Assembly (NCBI GenBank): GCA_965662355.1
Contig: CBFIHP010000008.1
Span: 124,001-188,000, forward strand
Direction: 5' to 3'
DNA: 64,000 nt
Source of the DNA: GCA-2683825 sp965662355
GTDB lineage: Bacteria; Planctomycetota; UBA1135; GCA-002686595
Shown here: positions 34,240-43,734 of the stretch, in pieces
How positions within the stretch are numbered: position 1 is the first letter of the stretch
Layout: each line of letters starts with the position of its first letter
The notes under the pieces: generated by a model
The model's database searches: none
What the model was told of the DNA's origin: nothing
The model's input: the letters and a program-made list of their open reading frames with translations, nothing else
Made by a program: the position numbers and the translations under genes

Positions 34240-36354
34240 ATGAAGCGCCTTGCTCCGGCATTGGTCGTCGTTCTCCTGGCGATCGGTGTATTCGTCTTGC
34301 CCCAGGCCCCCACGGCCCGGCTGTCGGCCCTTTCCTGTTTCGAGCTCCTCGAGGAGGAGGTCGAGGTGGGACCGGGTGCCACCAAACCGCTCTGGCAGAT
34401 CGTCCTCGAGAGCGATGCCAGCCTACCCCTGCCCGACGGTGGGCGCAGGCTCATGCTCCAGGGGGTCGTCCACAACGCCGCTCCGGGCTTGGGTGGGGAA
34501 CTGCTCGATCACGATGCGGCGCGCCGTTCCATCGTGCGCGGACTCCGCCAGTTCTCGGCGGACGGAGACGGATTCGCGCCGCTGGTCATCGAGGGTGACG
34601 AAACGCCCGTCATCGATCCCTCGGCGGAGAAGGGAGCCAACTTCTCGGTCGCTGTGCTCGAGGGCATTCAGACCCTGCGCTTCTACGTCGAGGATCAGGT
34701 TCCGGTCGACGTGCAACGGAACTGGGCGCCACCGGGGAAGAATTCCATCCTGCCCCCGATGGTCGCGGTGGCCCTGGCGATCCTCTTTCGCAAACCGCTG
34801 CTCGCGCTCTTTCTGGGCATCCTCTCGGGAGCCTTCCTCATCCGTATGGGTGCAGGTGAGAGCGCGCTCAAGAGCATCAGCGGTGGGCTGCTCAACGTGT
34901 TCGACACGTACTTGTGGAGCGAGTTGATCGAGGGGGAACGCCTCATGATCATCCTCTTCGTCGTGTTCATGCTGGCCATGGTCGGTGTGATGACGCGCTC
35001 GGGCGGAATCCACGGCTTGATGGATGCCGTGGCCTCGTTGGCCAGCAGTGTCAAACGCACACAGGTCGCCACCTGGTTGATGGGCTTGGTGATCTTCTTC
35101 GACGACTATGCCAACACGATTCTCGTGGGCTCGACCATGCGGCCCCTGACGGACCGCTTCAAGATCTCGCGTGAGAAGCTCTCGTACATCGTCGACAGCA
35201 CGGCCGCACCGGTCGCGGGGCTCTCGATCTTCAGCACCTGGATCGCCTTCGAGGTCTCGACCTTCAACCACCAGTTGCCGGCCGCGGGATTGGCGATAGG
35301 GGACGGCTATGCGGTCTTCCTGCGCACGATCCCCTACAGCTTCTACTGCTTTCTGACCCTGTGGTTCGTGGGTCTCGTTGCCCTGACTGGGCGCGACCTG
35401 GGTCCGATGCTGACTGCCGAGCGTCGCGCTCGCAAGACAGGAGCCCTGATCGCCCCGGGTAGCACGCCGATGGTCTCCGACAAGGCGACGAACATGAAAG
35501 CCGCCAAGGGGGTCGTACCGAGGGCTGGCCGGGCGATCTGGCCGCTGGTCACTTTTCTCGTCGTCACGCTCTTCGAAATCCTGCGCAGCGGGGGTGGCTT
35601 CTCCATGCCTCCGGGCGAGCTCTTCTCGATCGAAGGACTGACCGGGGTGCTCTATGACGGCAGCGGGAGTCGCCCGCTGTGCATCGGTTCCCTGGCCGGT
35701 TTCCTCGTCGCTGCTCTGGGAGCGGCAACCGCAGGCATTCAGAGAGAAATCCTCTCTTCTTCGTGGAACACGCTGCGTTCGATGTGGATCGCCTTCGCCA
35801 TTCTCTACATGGCCTGGATGATCGGCGCGGTTTGTGGGGATCTGGGTACGGCCCAGTACTTGACCGCCCTCGTCGGTGACCGGCTGGCGCCCGAGATGCT
35901 GCCGATGTTTCTCTTCTTCCTCGCCGGTGCAGTGGCCTTCGCCACGGGCTCTTCCTGGAGCACGATGAGCATTCTCCTGCCTCTCGTCGTCGGTCTTTCG
36001 TACGCCCTGGGGGTCGGCGCGGATCTCGCCGAGACGTCGCAGCAGAGCGGCGAGCTCCTGATGGTCATGAGCATCGGCGCGGTTCTCTCCGGATCCATTT
36101 TCGGTGATCACTGCTCGCCCATTTCCGATACGACGGTGATGTCCTCGATCGCCTCGGCGGCCGACCACATCGACCACGTTCGAACGCAGGGACCCTACGC
36201 CGTGCTCGTGATGGGGGTCTCGATCGTGTGCGGCTACTTCCCGGCAACGTACTTCAAGCTATCGCCCTGGTTGGGTCTCCTGCTCGGCGCGGCCACGCTC
36301 ACGCTCGTGATCTTCGTCTTTGGCAAGAAGGCCGAAGAGCACCAGACGGCCTAG
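34240..36354 (+). CDS. NhaC-type Na+/H+ antiporter with N-terminal extracytoplasmic domain
   Basis: A 704-residue membrane protein of the NhaC/ion transporter family. An N-terminal hydrophobic helix (about 5-22) is followed by about 145 residues of soluble, beta-rich sequence (to about 165), then by ten or more hydrophobic segments starting with MVAVALAILFRKPLLALFLG. The core contains FFDDYANTILVGSTMRPL and SWSTMSILLPLVVG, both expected in NhaC-type carriers, plus the GDHCSPISDTTVMSS loop found in this family. The extra domain is likely periplasmic; ordinary NhaC proteins have none. The ion and any amino acid counter-substrate are inferred from the family only. Confidence 0.85.
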   Translation: MKRLAPALVVVLLAIGVFVLPQAPTARLSALSCFELLEEEVEVGPGATKPLWQIVLESDASLPLPDGGRRLMLQGVVHNAAPGLGGELLDHDAARRSIVRGLRQFSADGDGFAPLVIEGDETPVIDPSAEKGANFSVAVLEGIQTLRFYVEDQVPVDVQRNWAPPGKNSILPPMVAVALAILFRKPLLALFLGILSGAFLIRMGAGESALKSISGGLLNVFDTYLWSELIEGERLMIILFVVFMLAMVGVMTRSGGIHGLMDAVASLASSVKRTQVATWLMGLVIFFDDYANTILVGSTMRPLTDRFKISREKLSYIVDSTAAPVAGLSIFSTWIAFEVSTFNHQLPAAGLAIGDGYAVFLRTIPYSFYCFLTLWFVGLVALTGRDLGPMLTAERRARKTGALIAPGSTPMVSDKATNMKAAKGVVPRAGRAIWPLVTFLVVTLFEILRSGGGFSMPPGELFSIEGLTGVLYDGSGSRPLCIGSLAGFLVAALGAATAGIQREILSSSWNTLRSMWIAFAILYMAWMIGAVCGDLGTAQYLTALVGDRLAPEMLPMFLFFLAGAVAFATGSSWSTMSILLPLVVGLSYALGVGADLAETSQQSGELLMVMSIGAVLSGSIFGDHCSPISDTTVMSSIASAADHIDHVRTQGPYAVLVMGVSIVCGYFPATYFKLSPWLGLLLGAATLTLVIFVFGKKAEEHQTA

Positions 36355-36365
36355 CAGCCCGACAG

Positions 36366-37667
36366 CTATTGGCGCCGAATCGAAACGGCGACCAGAGCGA
36401 GCACGCCGGCCAATCCCGCGAGCCAGGCGTCGATCTCCCCCGCCTTCAGGTGCGGGGGAACCGCGTCTTTGCCGCGAGGCGCAGACGGAATCGCGAGCGG
36501 AGCTCGAAAGGCCTCGGGCCCGGCGTCCTCGCGCTCCTCCAGGGCAACCACGCCCTCGGGCGGGCGCCGGTAGCGATCGAAGAGGCGTCCCAGCGACAGG
36601 GCAAAGCGAGCCGGATCACCCGTGGGTTCGTCGAACGCGGTGATGCCGAGACGAATGTGGCCGGGACGCGCACGAACGAGAACCGTGGGTTCGCCTTCGT
36701 CGCCTGCCCCCGACGGAGCGACCAACCAGTTCAAGCCTTCCGTGACGGGTTCCGGAGTCAAACCGCCTCCGCGCAAACGGGTGGACCAACCCTCGTGTCG
36801 AATGTCGTGGACCCGCGTCTCCGTCGGTGTCTCGAAGGACAGGCGCAGGACCGTCGACGCCTCCGATTCGATCTGGCCGTGGTTCACCGTGATCCCATGG
36901 ATCGCCGCCCACACACCGATCATGCGTTCGAGGACCTCGGGTACGGCGTGGCCGGGCTCGTGCTCGATGACGAGCTCCATGGCGGGAGCTCCGCCCTCGA
37001 TGACGCGACCTCCGGAGCGGTCCCATTCCACGCGGTCCCGTCCGACGATTGCGACCGTGCCATGCACGGCACGACCTCCGCTCGCAGCGTATCCGGCGTG
37101 CTCGAGTGAGAGCCTGGGGACCCCATCCGTGACGAGCAGGGTTCCGGGCCTGTCGTACAGGCGCCAATCGGGCTCCTTTGCCAGGGAACGGGAACGCTGC
37201 ACCTCGAGAGGTGACGTACGACCCGAGCCTGACACTCCGATCCCCGGCACGACCCAGCGCACGAGATCCTCCGGCTCGAGCTCTTCCTCAACCCAGAGCG
37301 CGGCCAGTTCGAGGGCCCGATGGCGACGTGTCAGCGATCGAGCCTCGTCCAGGGGCAGATCCATGGAAGGGCTCGGATCCACGACCAGCGTGACGACCCG
37401 AGGGGGCTCCACGGACAGCGCGCGCGGTCCCGTCAAGGCCAGGGCACCGGAGAGCAACGAGGCCACGCAAAACCACACCCAGGGCGGCGTTCCACGCTTC
37501 AGCACGGGCGCGGACTTCGGTGCTTCGCGGGCCACTTCGCGCCAGAGCTTCCATGTCCCGGTCACGACACTCGGAGGTCGGTGGCGCAATCGCAGGAGCA
37601 ACCACAGAAGCAGCGGAAGGAGAAAAGCCAGTGCCCATCCGGGGCGTGCCCAATCGAGTGTGCCCAT
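36366..37667 (-). CDS. BatA/vWA-type membrane protein
   Basis: A 433-residue protein with two N-terminal transmembrane segments (about 10-27 and 63-80) around an exposed loop, matching the BatA domain. A von Willebrand A-like domain follows; its metal-ion-dependent adhesion motif is DPSPSMDL, with Asp97, Ser99 and Ser101. Its later strands are hard to align, and another hydrophobic helix (LAGLAGVLALVAVSIRR) closes the protein. It lies four bases after the DUF58 gene, the usual arrangement in Bat/MoxR clusters, but no MoxR ATPase gene is visible. Its role is probably in protein assembly or stress at the membrane. Confidence 0.78.
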   Translation of the reverse strand: MGTLDWARPGWALAFLLPLLLWLLLRLRHRPPSVVTGTWKLWREVAREAPKSAPVLKRGTPPWVWFCVASLLSGALALTGPRALSVEPPRVVTLVVDPSPSMDLPLDEARSLTRRHRALELAALWVEEELEPEDLVRWVVPGIGVSGSGRTSPLEVQRSRSLAKEPDWRLYDRPGTLLVTDGVPRLSLEHAGYAASGGRAVHGTVAIVGRDRVEWDRSGGRVIEGGAPAMELVIEHEPGHAVPEVLERMIGVWAAIHGITVNHGQIESEASTVLRLSFETPTETRVHDIRHEGWSTRLRGGGLTPEPVTEGLNWLVAPSGAGDEGEPTVLVRARPGHIRLGITAFDEPTGDPARFALSLGRLFDRYRRPPEGVVALEEREDAGPEAFRAPLAIPSAPRGKDAVPPHLKAGEIDAWLAGLAGVLALVAVSIRRQ

Positions 37668-37670
37668 CGT

Positions 37671-38570
37671 TCAGAAGAGCTCGTTCATGACGCCTTCGAA
37701 GGGCGTTTCGCTGTGCCAAACGCTATGGCCGATGCGATGGCGGGCGCAGACGCTGCGCATGTTCTCGAGTCGGCTCGAGAGCAAGGCGTCGTAGGACTCG
37801 CGCGTGCGCTTGTCGAGCGAGACCGAAAGCGTCTCGCCGTGTTCCGCATCGACCCATTCCAGGCCTGCACCGCTGGCATCGGCGCTCGGTGCAAGCAGCT
37901 CGTGGGGCGCGAGAATCTGGATGCAAAAGAGCTGCCGTCCGCGCCGCTGGTAATGGAGCACCTCTTGCGGCTCGACATCCAGGAAGTCACCGATGAGAAA
38001 GACCGCACCTGCGTTGCGCACGCGGCCGGGTTCTTTCAAGACCCGCAAGAGCCCCGCGTCCCCCGCCGCTGCGCTCTTCTCCAGACGCTGCATCCACTCC
38101 TTCACACCGTGGGCACGACGCACGAGCAAGCGCTCCTTCGGAGCGCTGGACAGTACGAGCTCGATCGTCGCGCCCTCAACCAAACCCAGGGCGCAGATAC
38201 CCGTGGCGACCTCGGCGGCGAGTTGCAGCTTGCCGCGCGGCCCGCCCCCCCTCGCTCCGACCCCCATCGAGCCACTGCTGTCCACGATCACGGCCCAGCT
38301 CTCGCTCGACTCCCGTCGCGCAACGCGTACGAAGGGCTTCTTCGTGCGCGCGAAGAGCCCCCAATCGAACATGCGCAGGTCCTCGCCCGGGCGATAGGGT
38401 CGGAAGCCTTGAAAGTCCGAGCCCACCCCGAGGAGTCGAGCCTGGCCGGCCCCCTCGCGGCGCTCGCGGCGAGCGAGATGGGCGTGGCGGAGCTTCCCCA
38501 GGCGCGGCAGAAAGTCCTCGCCGAAACGCACCTGGGGTGCGGGCAGGCGCACGGAGGCGCGGGAGTTCAC
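37671..38570 (-). CDS. DUF58 domain protein
   Basis: A 299-residue cytoplasmic DUF58 protein. The family signature is at residues 56-70, RPYRPGEDLRMFDW, followed by a vWA-like fold with DSSGSM (Asp97, Ser99, Ser101). DUF58 proteins pair with MoxR ATPases, but none is seen here. The GTG at 38570 overlaps the preceding dihydroorotase stop as GTGA, so translation is coupled. The BatA-like gene follows with three bases between. Confidence 0.85.
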   Translation of the reverse strand: MNSRASVRLPAPQVRFGEDFLPRLGKLRHAHLARRERREGAGQARLLGVGSDFQGFRPYRPGEDLRMFDWGLFARTKKPFVRVARRESSESWAVIVDSSGSMGVGARGGGPRGKLQLAAEVATGICALGLVEGATIELVLSSAPKERLLVRRAHGVKEWMQRLEKSAAAGDAGLLRVLKEPGRVRNAGAVFLIGDFLDVEPQEVLHYQRRGRQLFCIQILAPHELLAPSADASGAGLEWVDAEHGETLSVSLDKRTRESYDALLSSRLENMRSVCARHRIGHSVWHSETPFEGVMNELF

Positions 38571-40003
38571 CCCGCCGATACCCCGCCGGAACCGCTCGGT
38601 CGCGCACCTTTTTCGAAAACCGGATTCGCCCGGTTTGGCGACACCGGCCCGGGCGGGGTCAGGGTCAGCGGCACACCTCCCGCGATTCCCGTGCACGCGC
38701 CATCGCGGAACACGACCTCGCCGCGGCGACAGACCAGCTCGGGAAAACCCGCCAGCTCCATTCCCTCGTACGCCGACCACTTCGACTTCGAAGGCAACTC
38801 CGCCCCCACGACGGTTCTCGTCTTGTGCGGATCGAAGAGCACGAGATCGCCATCGAAGCCAACCTCGAGCTTGCCCTTGCCCGGCAAGGCCAGGGACTCC
38901 GCGGCCCTCGACGTCACACTGGCGAGGGCGTTCTCCGCATCGAGCAGGCCGCGTCGCACCAGCTCGAAGGTCAACGGCCAGAGCAGATCGACCGAAGGCA
39001 TGCCGGAAGGTGCGTGTTTGTACTCGCGCGTTTTCTCCTCGAGTGGATGGGGCGCGTGATCCGTACCGATCGCCTCGACCGTTCCATCGCGAAGCCCCGC
39101 GAGGATACCCTCGGCGTCCGCGGGTGTTTTGATCGAGGGGTTGACCTTGAGCAGGTTCCCGAGCCGCGGGGCGTCTTCGCACGAGAGCAGGAGATAGTGC
39201 GGGGCCGTGCTCGCACCGATGCCGATACCGCGACGCCGCCCCTGACGCACGAGCTCGACGCCCGCTGCGGTCGAGATGTGGAAGACGTGCAGGTAGGCCC
39301 CGGTTTCCTCGCAGATGCCAATCGCCTGTTCGATCGAACGCACCTCGGCTTCGGTCGAACGCACGAGATGGTGCTGCTCCGCGCTGGCGTCGGGGTTCTG
39401 TTCCTTGCCCTGCTTCAGGAGCGTCTCGTCTTCGCAGTGGGCGACGACCATGCGCCCGGCCTCCGCGGCCCGGCGGAAGAGCATGCGCAAGGTGTCGCGG
39501 TCCTCGAGCCCCCCCATGCCGGTCGAGCCGCCGAGAAACAGCTTCAATGCCGGGGTCAGAGGCGCCATGCCCACGAGTTCGTCCTGGGAAGCCGGCAGCA
39601 GATTGCCGAGGCATCCAAAGTCCACGCGCGACCGCGCACGCACGTGCTCGATACGCTCCTCGAGGGCCGTGACCGAGGTCGAAAGCGGCGGGTTGTTCTG
39701 TACCTCGACGACCGCAGTGACTCCCCCGTGCAGGGCCCCGGCCGAGCCGCTCTCCCAGCCCTCCTTGCGGGCCAGACCGGGGTCGCGGAAGTGCACGTGC
39801 ACATCGACCAGGCCGGGGATCACCGTACGCCCACCCGCATCCACGCGCAAAACGTCGGCGGGTACCCGGGCCTCGTCGATCGCTCCGATCTCCCGAACGA
39901 CGCCGTTCTCGACGAAGATCGAGACCTCCGGACCGGGCTCGATGCCCACAAAGGCACGGGCGTTGCGAACGAAGAGAGAGGCGCCGCGCACCGCCGCGCT
40001 CAC
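38567..40003 (-). CDS. pyrC: Dihydroorotase
   Basis: A 478-residue class I dihydroorotase, the third step of pyrimidine synthesis. The metal-binding motif DVHVHFRDPG is intact, the carboxylated lysine is expected in LKLFLGG, and further ligands are in MVVAHCED, FHISTAAG and GTDHAPH. All catalytic residues are present, so it should be active. The GTG at 40003 overlaps the phosphatase stop, and its own TGA overlaps the DUF58 GTG. No other pyrimidine gene is near. The neighbours are unusual for an enzyme of central metabolism. Confidence 0.92.
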   Translation of the reverse strand: MSAAVRGASLFVRNARAFVGIEPGPEVSIFVENGVVREIGAIDEARVPADVLRVDAGGRTVIPGLVDVHVHFRDPGLARKEGWESGSAGALHGGVTAVVEVQNNPPLSTSVTALEERIEHVRARSRVDFGCLGNLLPASQDELVGMAPLTPALKLFLGGSTGMGGLEDRDTLRMLFRRAAEAGRMVVAHCEDETLLKQGKEQNPDASAEQHHLVRSTEAEVRSIEQAIGICEETGAYLHVFHISTAAGVELVRQGRRRGIGIGASTAPHYLLLSCEDAPRLGNLLKVNPSIKTPADAEGILAGLRDGTVEAIGTDHAPHPLEEKTREYKHAPSGMPSVDLLWPLTFELVRRGLLDAENALASVTSRAAESLALPGKGKLEVGFDGDLVLFDPHKTRTVVGAELPSKSKWSAYEGMELAGFPELVCRRGEVVFRDGACTGIAGGVPLTLTPPGPVSPNRANPVFEKGARPSGSGGVSAG

Positions 40004-41424
40004 GCCGAGCCCCCGGTGATCCTGCGGGCGACGACCACGGTGATGTCGTCCTCGCGCACACCGCCGGAGAGGTTCATCGCAGCCTCGACCAGTGAGAGGC
40101 AAATCGTCTTGGCATCACTGCCGATAGCGGCCTTTTCGACGAGTACCTTCTTGAGCCCTTCCTCGCCGAAGAGGTTCTCCGGCTCGTCCGCCGGGCGAGC
40201 CTCGATCAGCCCGTCGGTGTAGACCACCAGGACATCGCCTTCCGAGGTCGTGAAGGGTTCGTGGGGCTGATACTCCTCATCCGGGATCATGCCCAGGGCC
40301 GGACCACCGATGCCGATCGTCTCGATCTCGCCCGAGCCTTTGCGATAGATGAAGGGCAGGGAGTGACCGCCGTTGAGAGCGTGCACCGCGCCATCGGGTG
40401 CCAGCATGGCGAAGAAGATCGTCAGGAAGCGTCCATCCTCGACGCGTTCGCAAAGATCGTTGTTCAGAAGCGAGATGACCTTGCCCGGGTCATCGATCAG
40501 CTTCATGTACGCACGCAAGCTGGCCTGGGCGGTGGCGGTGATCAGCGCCGGGCCGATACCGTGTCCGGTTACGTCGCCGACGACGAGCGCGATGCGCCCC
40601 CTGTCCTGCTTGATGAAGTCGTAGAAGTCACCGGCGGTGCCCTCGGCCGGTCCATACCAACCGTGGATTTCCCAGCCGTCGACGTCGGTCGGTATCGCGG
40701 GCATCAGATCGCGCTGGATCGCGCTGGCGAGCTCGAGCGATTGTTCGAGCTTGACCTTCTCGAGCGAATCGATGTGTAGACGCGCGTTCTCCATGGCGAT
40801 GGAGATGTGCTGTGCCAATGCCGCGAAGAGCGCCAGATCGCGCTGCTGAAACGTCCGTGTCGCGGCCCGCGAGTCGACGTAGAGAACGCCGGTCGGGGGC
40901 TTGGAGTTCTCCTCCTCGGGTGCGAGGGGCACGCACATCACGGCGCGCAGCTTCAGGTCGTACACGGAGCGCCCGAGCTCGAGGGCTTCCATCTCCGAAT
41001 GGACCGTGGCGCGAATCGGTTCCTTCTCGTTGAGAACCTTGCCGGCCACCGAGGTCGAAAAGCGGATCTCGCCGGCGACGGGCTTCTTGCCTCGCTTGCG
41101 TGCAACGTGGACCTTCATCGGCTGGTCGTCGGAGTCGCCGCGCAAGACCAGGAGACCACGTTCAGCGCCTGTAATTTCGATCGAGCGGTCGACGATGTCC
41201 GTCAGGAGCGAGGTCAGATCCGTGGATCCGGAGACCCGCGCGATGGCCTCGAGGAGCACCTGGACCGTACGCCCATCCGTGTTGGTCTCACCGGTGAGAA
41301 ACTGGGTCGAAGGAGGCCCACCTGTCGCGGACGCCGGGTCCTCGGCCTGACCGGAATCTCCGAGAGAGGCCAAGGGGTCCGAAGTGGCGTCGGTGTCTTT
41401 TTTCTTCTTCCGCCGGAAGAACAT
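40000..41424 (-). CDS. GAF and SpoIIE (PP2C-type) serine phosphatase, RsbU-like
   Basis: A 474-residue protein. A low-complexity N-terminus is followed by a GAF domain (about 50-210) including ITGAERGLLVLRG and GVLYVDSRA. A short coiled coil leads to a PPM/SpoIIE phosphatase domain (about 235-470) with AGDFYDF, VGDVTGHGIGPAL, GGHSLPF, YTDGLIEA and REDDITVVV, all metal ligands intact. Relatives dephosphorylate STAS-type anti-anti-sigma factors. A STAS gene lies divergently 171 bases away, the natural candidate target. The TACACT box ten bases upstream of the ATG may be its promoter. Confidence 0.9.
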   Translation of the reverse strand: MFFRRKKKKDTDATSDPLASLGDSGQAEDPASATGGPPSTQFLTGETNTDGRTVQVLLEAIARVSGSTDLTSLLTDIVDRSIEITGAERGLLVLRGDSDDQPMKVHVARKRGKKPVAGEIRFSTSVAGKVLNEKEPIRATVHSEMEALELGRSVYDLKLRAVMCVPLAPEEENSKPPTGVLYVDSRAATRTFQQRDLALFAALAQHISIAMENARLHIDSLEKVKLEQSLELASAIQRDLMPAIPTDVDGWEIHGWYGPAEGTAGDFYDFIKQDRGRIALVVGDVTGHGIGPALITATAQASLRAYMKLIDDPGKVISLLNNDLCERVEDGRFLTIFFAMLAPDGAVHALNGGHSLPFIYRKGSGEIETIGIGGPALGMIPDEEYQPHEPFTTSEGDVLVVYTDGLIEARPADEPENLFGEEGLKKVLVEKAAIGSDAKTICLSLVEAAMNLSGGVREDDITVVVARRITGGSA

Positions 41425-41434
41425 GATCCGGGAG

Positions 41435-41440
41435 AGTGTA
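41435..41440 (-). promoter_or_regulatory. Putative -10 box (TACACT) of the SpoIIE phosphatase gene
   Basis: TACACT on the minus strand, ten bases before the ATG at 41424. TGGACA about 15 bases upstream of it is a weak -35 candidate. Confidence 0.35.
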
Positions 41441-41595
41441 GCCGCCGTGGGGTCCTGTCCACCTTAGAAATTCCTTGCCTCCAACGCCTTCCGAGGCGCA
41501 TCATGCGCACGCCCCGGGCTCGATCTGAACGGGGCGGAAATCTATGGAAAGGGCGCCGAAACCCCTCCGGCGCCAGTTTGGGAGAACAGAAGACC

Positions 41596-42420
41596 ATGCA
41601 AATCACGGCGGAGCCCCGCGAGGATTTTACGATCCTCCACCTCAGGGGAGAATTCGACACCTTCTACTGCGCCCTCTTGCAGAAAGAGATCGAAGGGCTC
41701 GAAAAGGCTGGCGTCAGCCGCATCGCACTGAACCTGCGGTTGGTCAAGTTCATCAACTCGACCGCCCTGGGGGCCATCATCAAAGCCTCCCGCAACCTGT
41801 CGGGCAAAGGCGGCAAGCTGGTGATCGCACGGCCTTCCAACTTCTGTCGCGACATCATGGAAAAGGTCGGTCTCGACCGCGTGGTCCCGATCTTCGACTC
41901 GGACGAAGCCGCGGGCCAAGCCCTGCTCGTCGACGTGACCAAGGAGTCCGACAACGACGGTACCGACGAGCTCGATGACGAGACAGCCATCCTCTTCTCG
42001 CCCTCCGATCCCAAGCGGGTCGAGCACTTCGTCCAGATGAGCAAGAGCCAGGCCCTGACCAACCCGGTCCACGGTCACCAGTTCGGCTCCAAGTGGCGCG
42101 GTGTGGGACGCATGTCCGCACTCGACTCCGATGGTCTGCGCTTCACCTGGAACGGTGGTACCACCGGCCTCTCGCCCTTCGAGATGGGCCAGATGCTCTC
42201 GCTCGGCACCGACCTCAACGTGAAGTTCCGCCTACCCCTCTTGCAAAAGGGTCATTGCGAGGCGGTCGTCACCATCAGCGAAGTCGAGGAACGCCCCGAT
42301 GGGGTCAAGCTAGCCGCGACCTTCAGCGAGATCGAGCCCGAGACCCGCAAGGCCGTGCAGCAATACGCCGCCGACATGGCCTTCCTCAAGAAGGAACTCC
42401 GTCAAGCCACCGGAGACTGA
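41596..42420 (+). CDS. STAS domain protein with PilZ-like C-terminal region
   Basis: A 274-residue protein. The N-terminal STAS domain (about 1-105) begins MQITAEPREDFTILHLRGEFD and carries FINSTALGAIIKAS, where the central Ser is the phosphorylation site used by anti-anti-sigma factors. An acidic linker follows. The C-terminal part (about 135-274) has GRMSALDSDGLRFTW and a final helix, a look compatible with PilZ, but I see no clear RxxxR motif for c-di-GMP. The upstream phosphatase gene is divergent, so dephosphorylation of this Ser by it is plausible. I start at the ATG at 41596. Confidence 0.8.
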   Translation: MQITAEPREDFTILHLRGEFDTFYCALLQKEIEGLEKAGVSRIALNLRLVKFINSTALGAIIKASRNLSGKGGKLVIARPSNFCRDIMEKVGLDRVVPIFDSDEAAGQALLVDVTKESDNDGTDELDDETAILFSPSDPKRVEHFVQMSKSQALTNPVHGHQFGSKWRGVGRMSALDSDGLRFTWNGGTTGLSPFEMGQMLSLGTDLNVKFRLPLLQKGHCEAVVTISEVEERPDGVKLAATFSEIEPETRKAVQQYAADMAFLKKELRQATGD

Positions 42421-42467
42421 GCGCCGCTCTCGCCGTTTGCTATCCCGCTTGTCCTCCGGGCGGAGCC

Positions 42468-43727
42468 CTAGGCTTCGTGGGGGAGGCTAGAGGCTGGCTG
42501 TTCTTTTTCCAGCTCGGTACCCCGAGCCTGGGCGAAGACTTGCTCGAAGCGATCGACGACCGCCTGCCAGGAGAGTTCCGCGACGGCTTTCGCACGTCCA
42601 TTCTTGGCCCAGCGTTCGCGAGCGACAGGAGAAGAGGCCACGCGGCGGATCGCCTCGGTCCAAGCGTCGACGTCGCCGGGATTGACGAGCAGGCCCGTCT
42701 CCTCGTGAAGCACGAGGTCGCGCAGGCGAGGTAGGTCCGAGGCCAGGACCGGAACTCCACAGGCCATGGCCCGGGTGATCTGGCGGCCGACCACGACGTC
42801 GTCGTGGGCTGGCGTGGCGAAGATAGCACTGGCTCCGATCAAGCCCGGAAGCTCTTCGCGGCGGGGAAAGCCCATCCAGTGCACCCGCGCGGCGATGCCG
42901 AGCCGATCGGCCATGGCCCGCAGCTCCGGCTGGTGAGATCCTTCGCCACAGAGCACGAGATTCCAGTCGCTACGCTGCGCGAGGGTGCGCCCGAAGGCTG
43001 CCATCAGGTCATCGACCCCCCGTCCCTTCGAAAGCCGCCCCACATAGAGGAGCATACGGCCACGGATGCGCTGGCGCGCCACGAGGGTCGAGGACAACCC
43101 GGGTCGGAAGGTCTGAGTGTCGACACCGTGGCGGACCACGCTGACGATCTCGGCAGCGAAGCCCTCGGAGAGCGCCTGCTTGCGGGCAACTTGATCGAAG
43201 GCGACGACCGCACGCGCGGTGCGCCGGACGTAGTGACCGAAAAGCTTTTCGCCTACACGGGTCAGGGTGCGATCCAACCAGGTGCCCCCACCGGGCAGTG
43301 CCGCCTCGACAAGGACCAGCGTCGCATCCAGCTTGCGCGCCATGCGTGCGCCCCGAAAGGAAGCGCCGGAGAGCGCGTCGTAGGCGACGAGGATGTCCGG
43401 CTTGAAGTTGCGTAACTTGCCCCACCAAGCGGAAGCCTGACTGCCTTCGAATTCCACTTCGCTCGAGCGAGGGATGACCCCGGGTGGCGCACCGAAGCCG
43501 CGCACCGTATAGCCGCGACCGAGAAGCTCGCGCGCGAGCTGCGGCGCATGATTGCCCCACTTCACCTTCAAATTGAAGGAGGGATCCAGTGACAGAGTCA
43601 ATGGATCGAGCAGCAGTGCGACGCGAGGGGATTCGGACACGTTGGGGGGGAAAGTCGTGGGTTCTGTTGGGCGATGCTCTGGCAAGCCGGTGTCTCCGGG
43701 TAGTGGGAACGCCGGCGCCGAGATCAT
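42468..43727 (-). CDS. GT4-family glycosyltransferase
   Basis: A 419-residue GT-B-fold glycosyltransferase. An N-terminal acceptor domain begins VALLLDPLTLSLDPSFNLKVKWGNHAP. The donor site in the C-terminal half has YVGRLSKGRGVDDLMAAF and later the MACGVPVLASDLPRLRDLV and GLLVNPGD blocks of GT4 enzymes. It probably transfers a sugar from UDP- or GDP-sugar to a cell-envelope glycan; neither donor nor acceptor can be read. The ATG at 43727 is fixed by GGAGGT seven bases upstream. It is divergent from the HAD-like gene. Confidence 0.88.
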   Translation of the reverse strand: MISAPAFPLPGDTGLPEHRPTEPTTFPPNVSESPRVALLLDPLTLSLDPSFNLKVKWGNHAPQLARELLGRGYTVRGFGAPPGVIPRSSEVEFEGSQASAWWGKLRNFKPDILVAYDALSGASFRGARMARKLDATLVLVEAALPGGGTWLDRTLTRVGEKLFGHYVRRTARAVVAFDQVARKQALSEGFAAEIVSVVRHGVDTQTFRPGLSSTLVARQRIRGRMLLYVGRLSKGRGVDDLMAAFGRTLAQRSDWNLVLCGEGSHQPELRAMADRLGIAARVHWMGFPRREELPGLIGASAIFATPAHDDVVVGRQITRAMACGVPVLASDLPRLRDLVLHEETGLLVNPGDVDAWTEAIRRVASSPVARERWAKNGRAKAVAELSWQAVVDRFEQVFAQARGTELEKEQPASSLPHEA

Positions 43728-43734
43728 TATATCG

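Noticed and set aside
42440..42475. GC-rich hairpin between the STAS gene and the GT4 gene
   Set aside because: CTCCG/CGGAG has only a two-base loop and no T-run; too weak to call a terminator.
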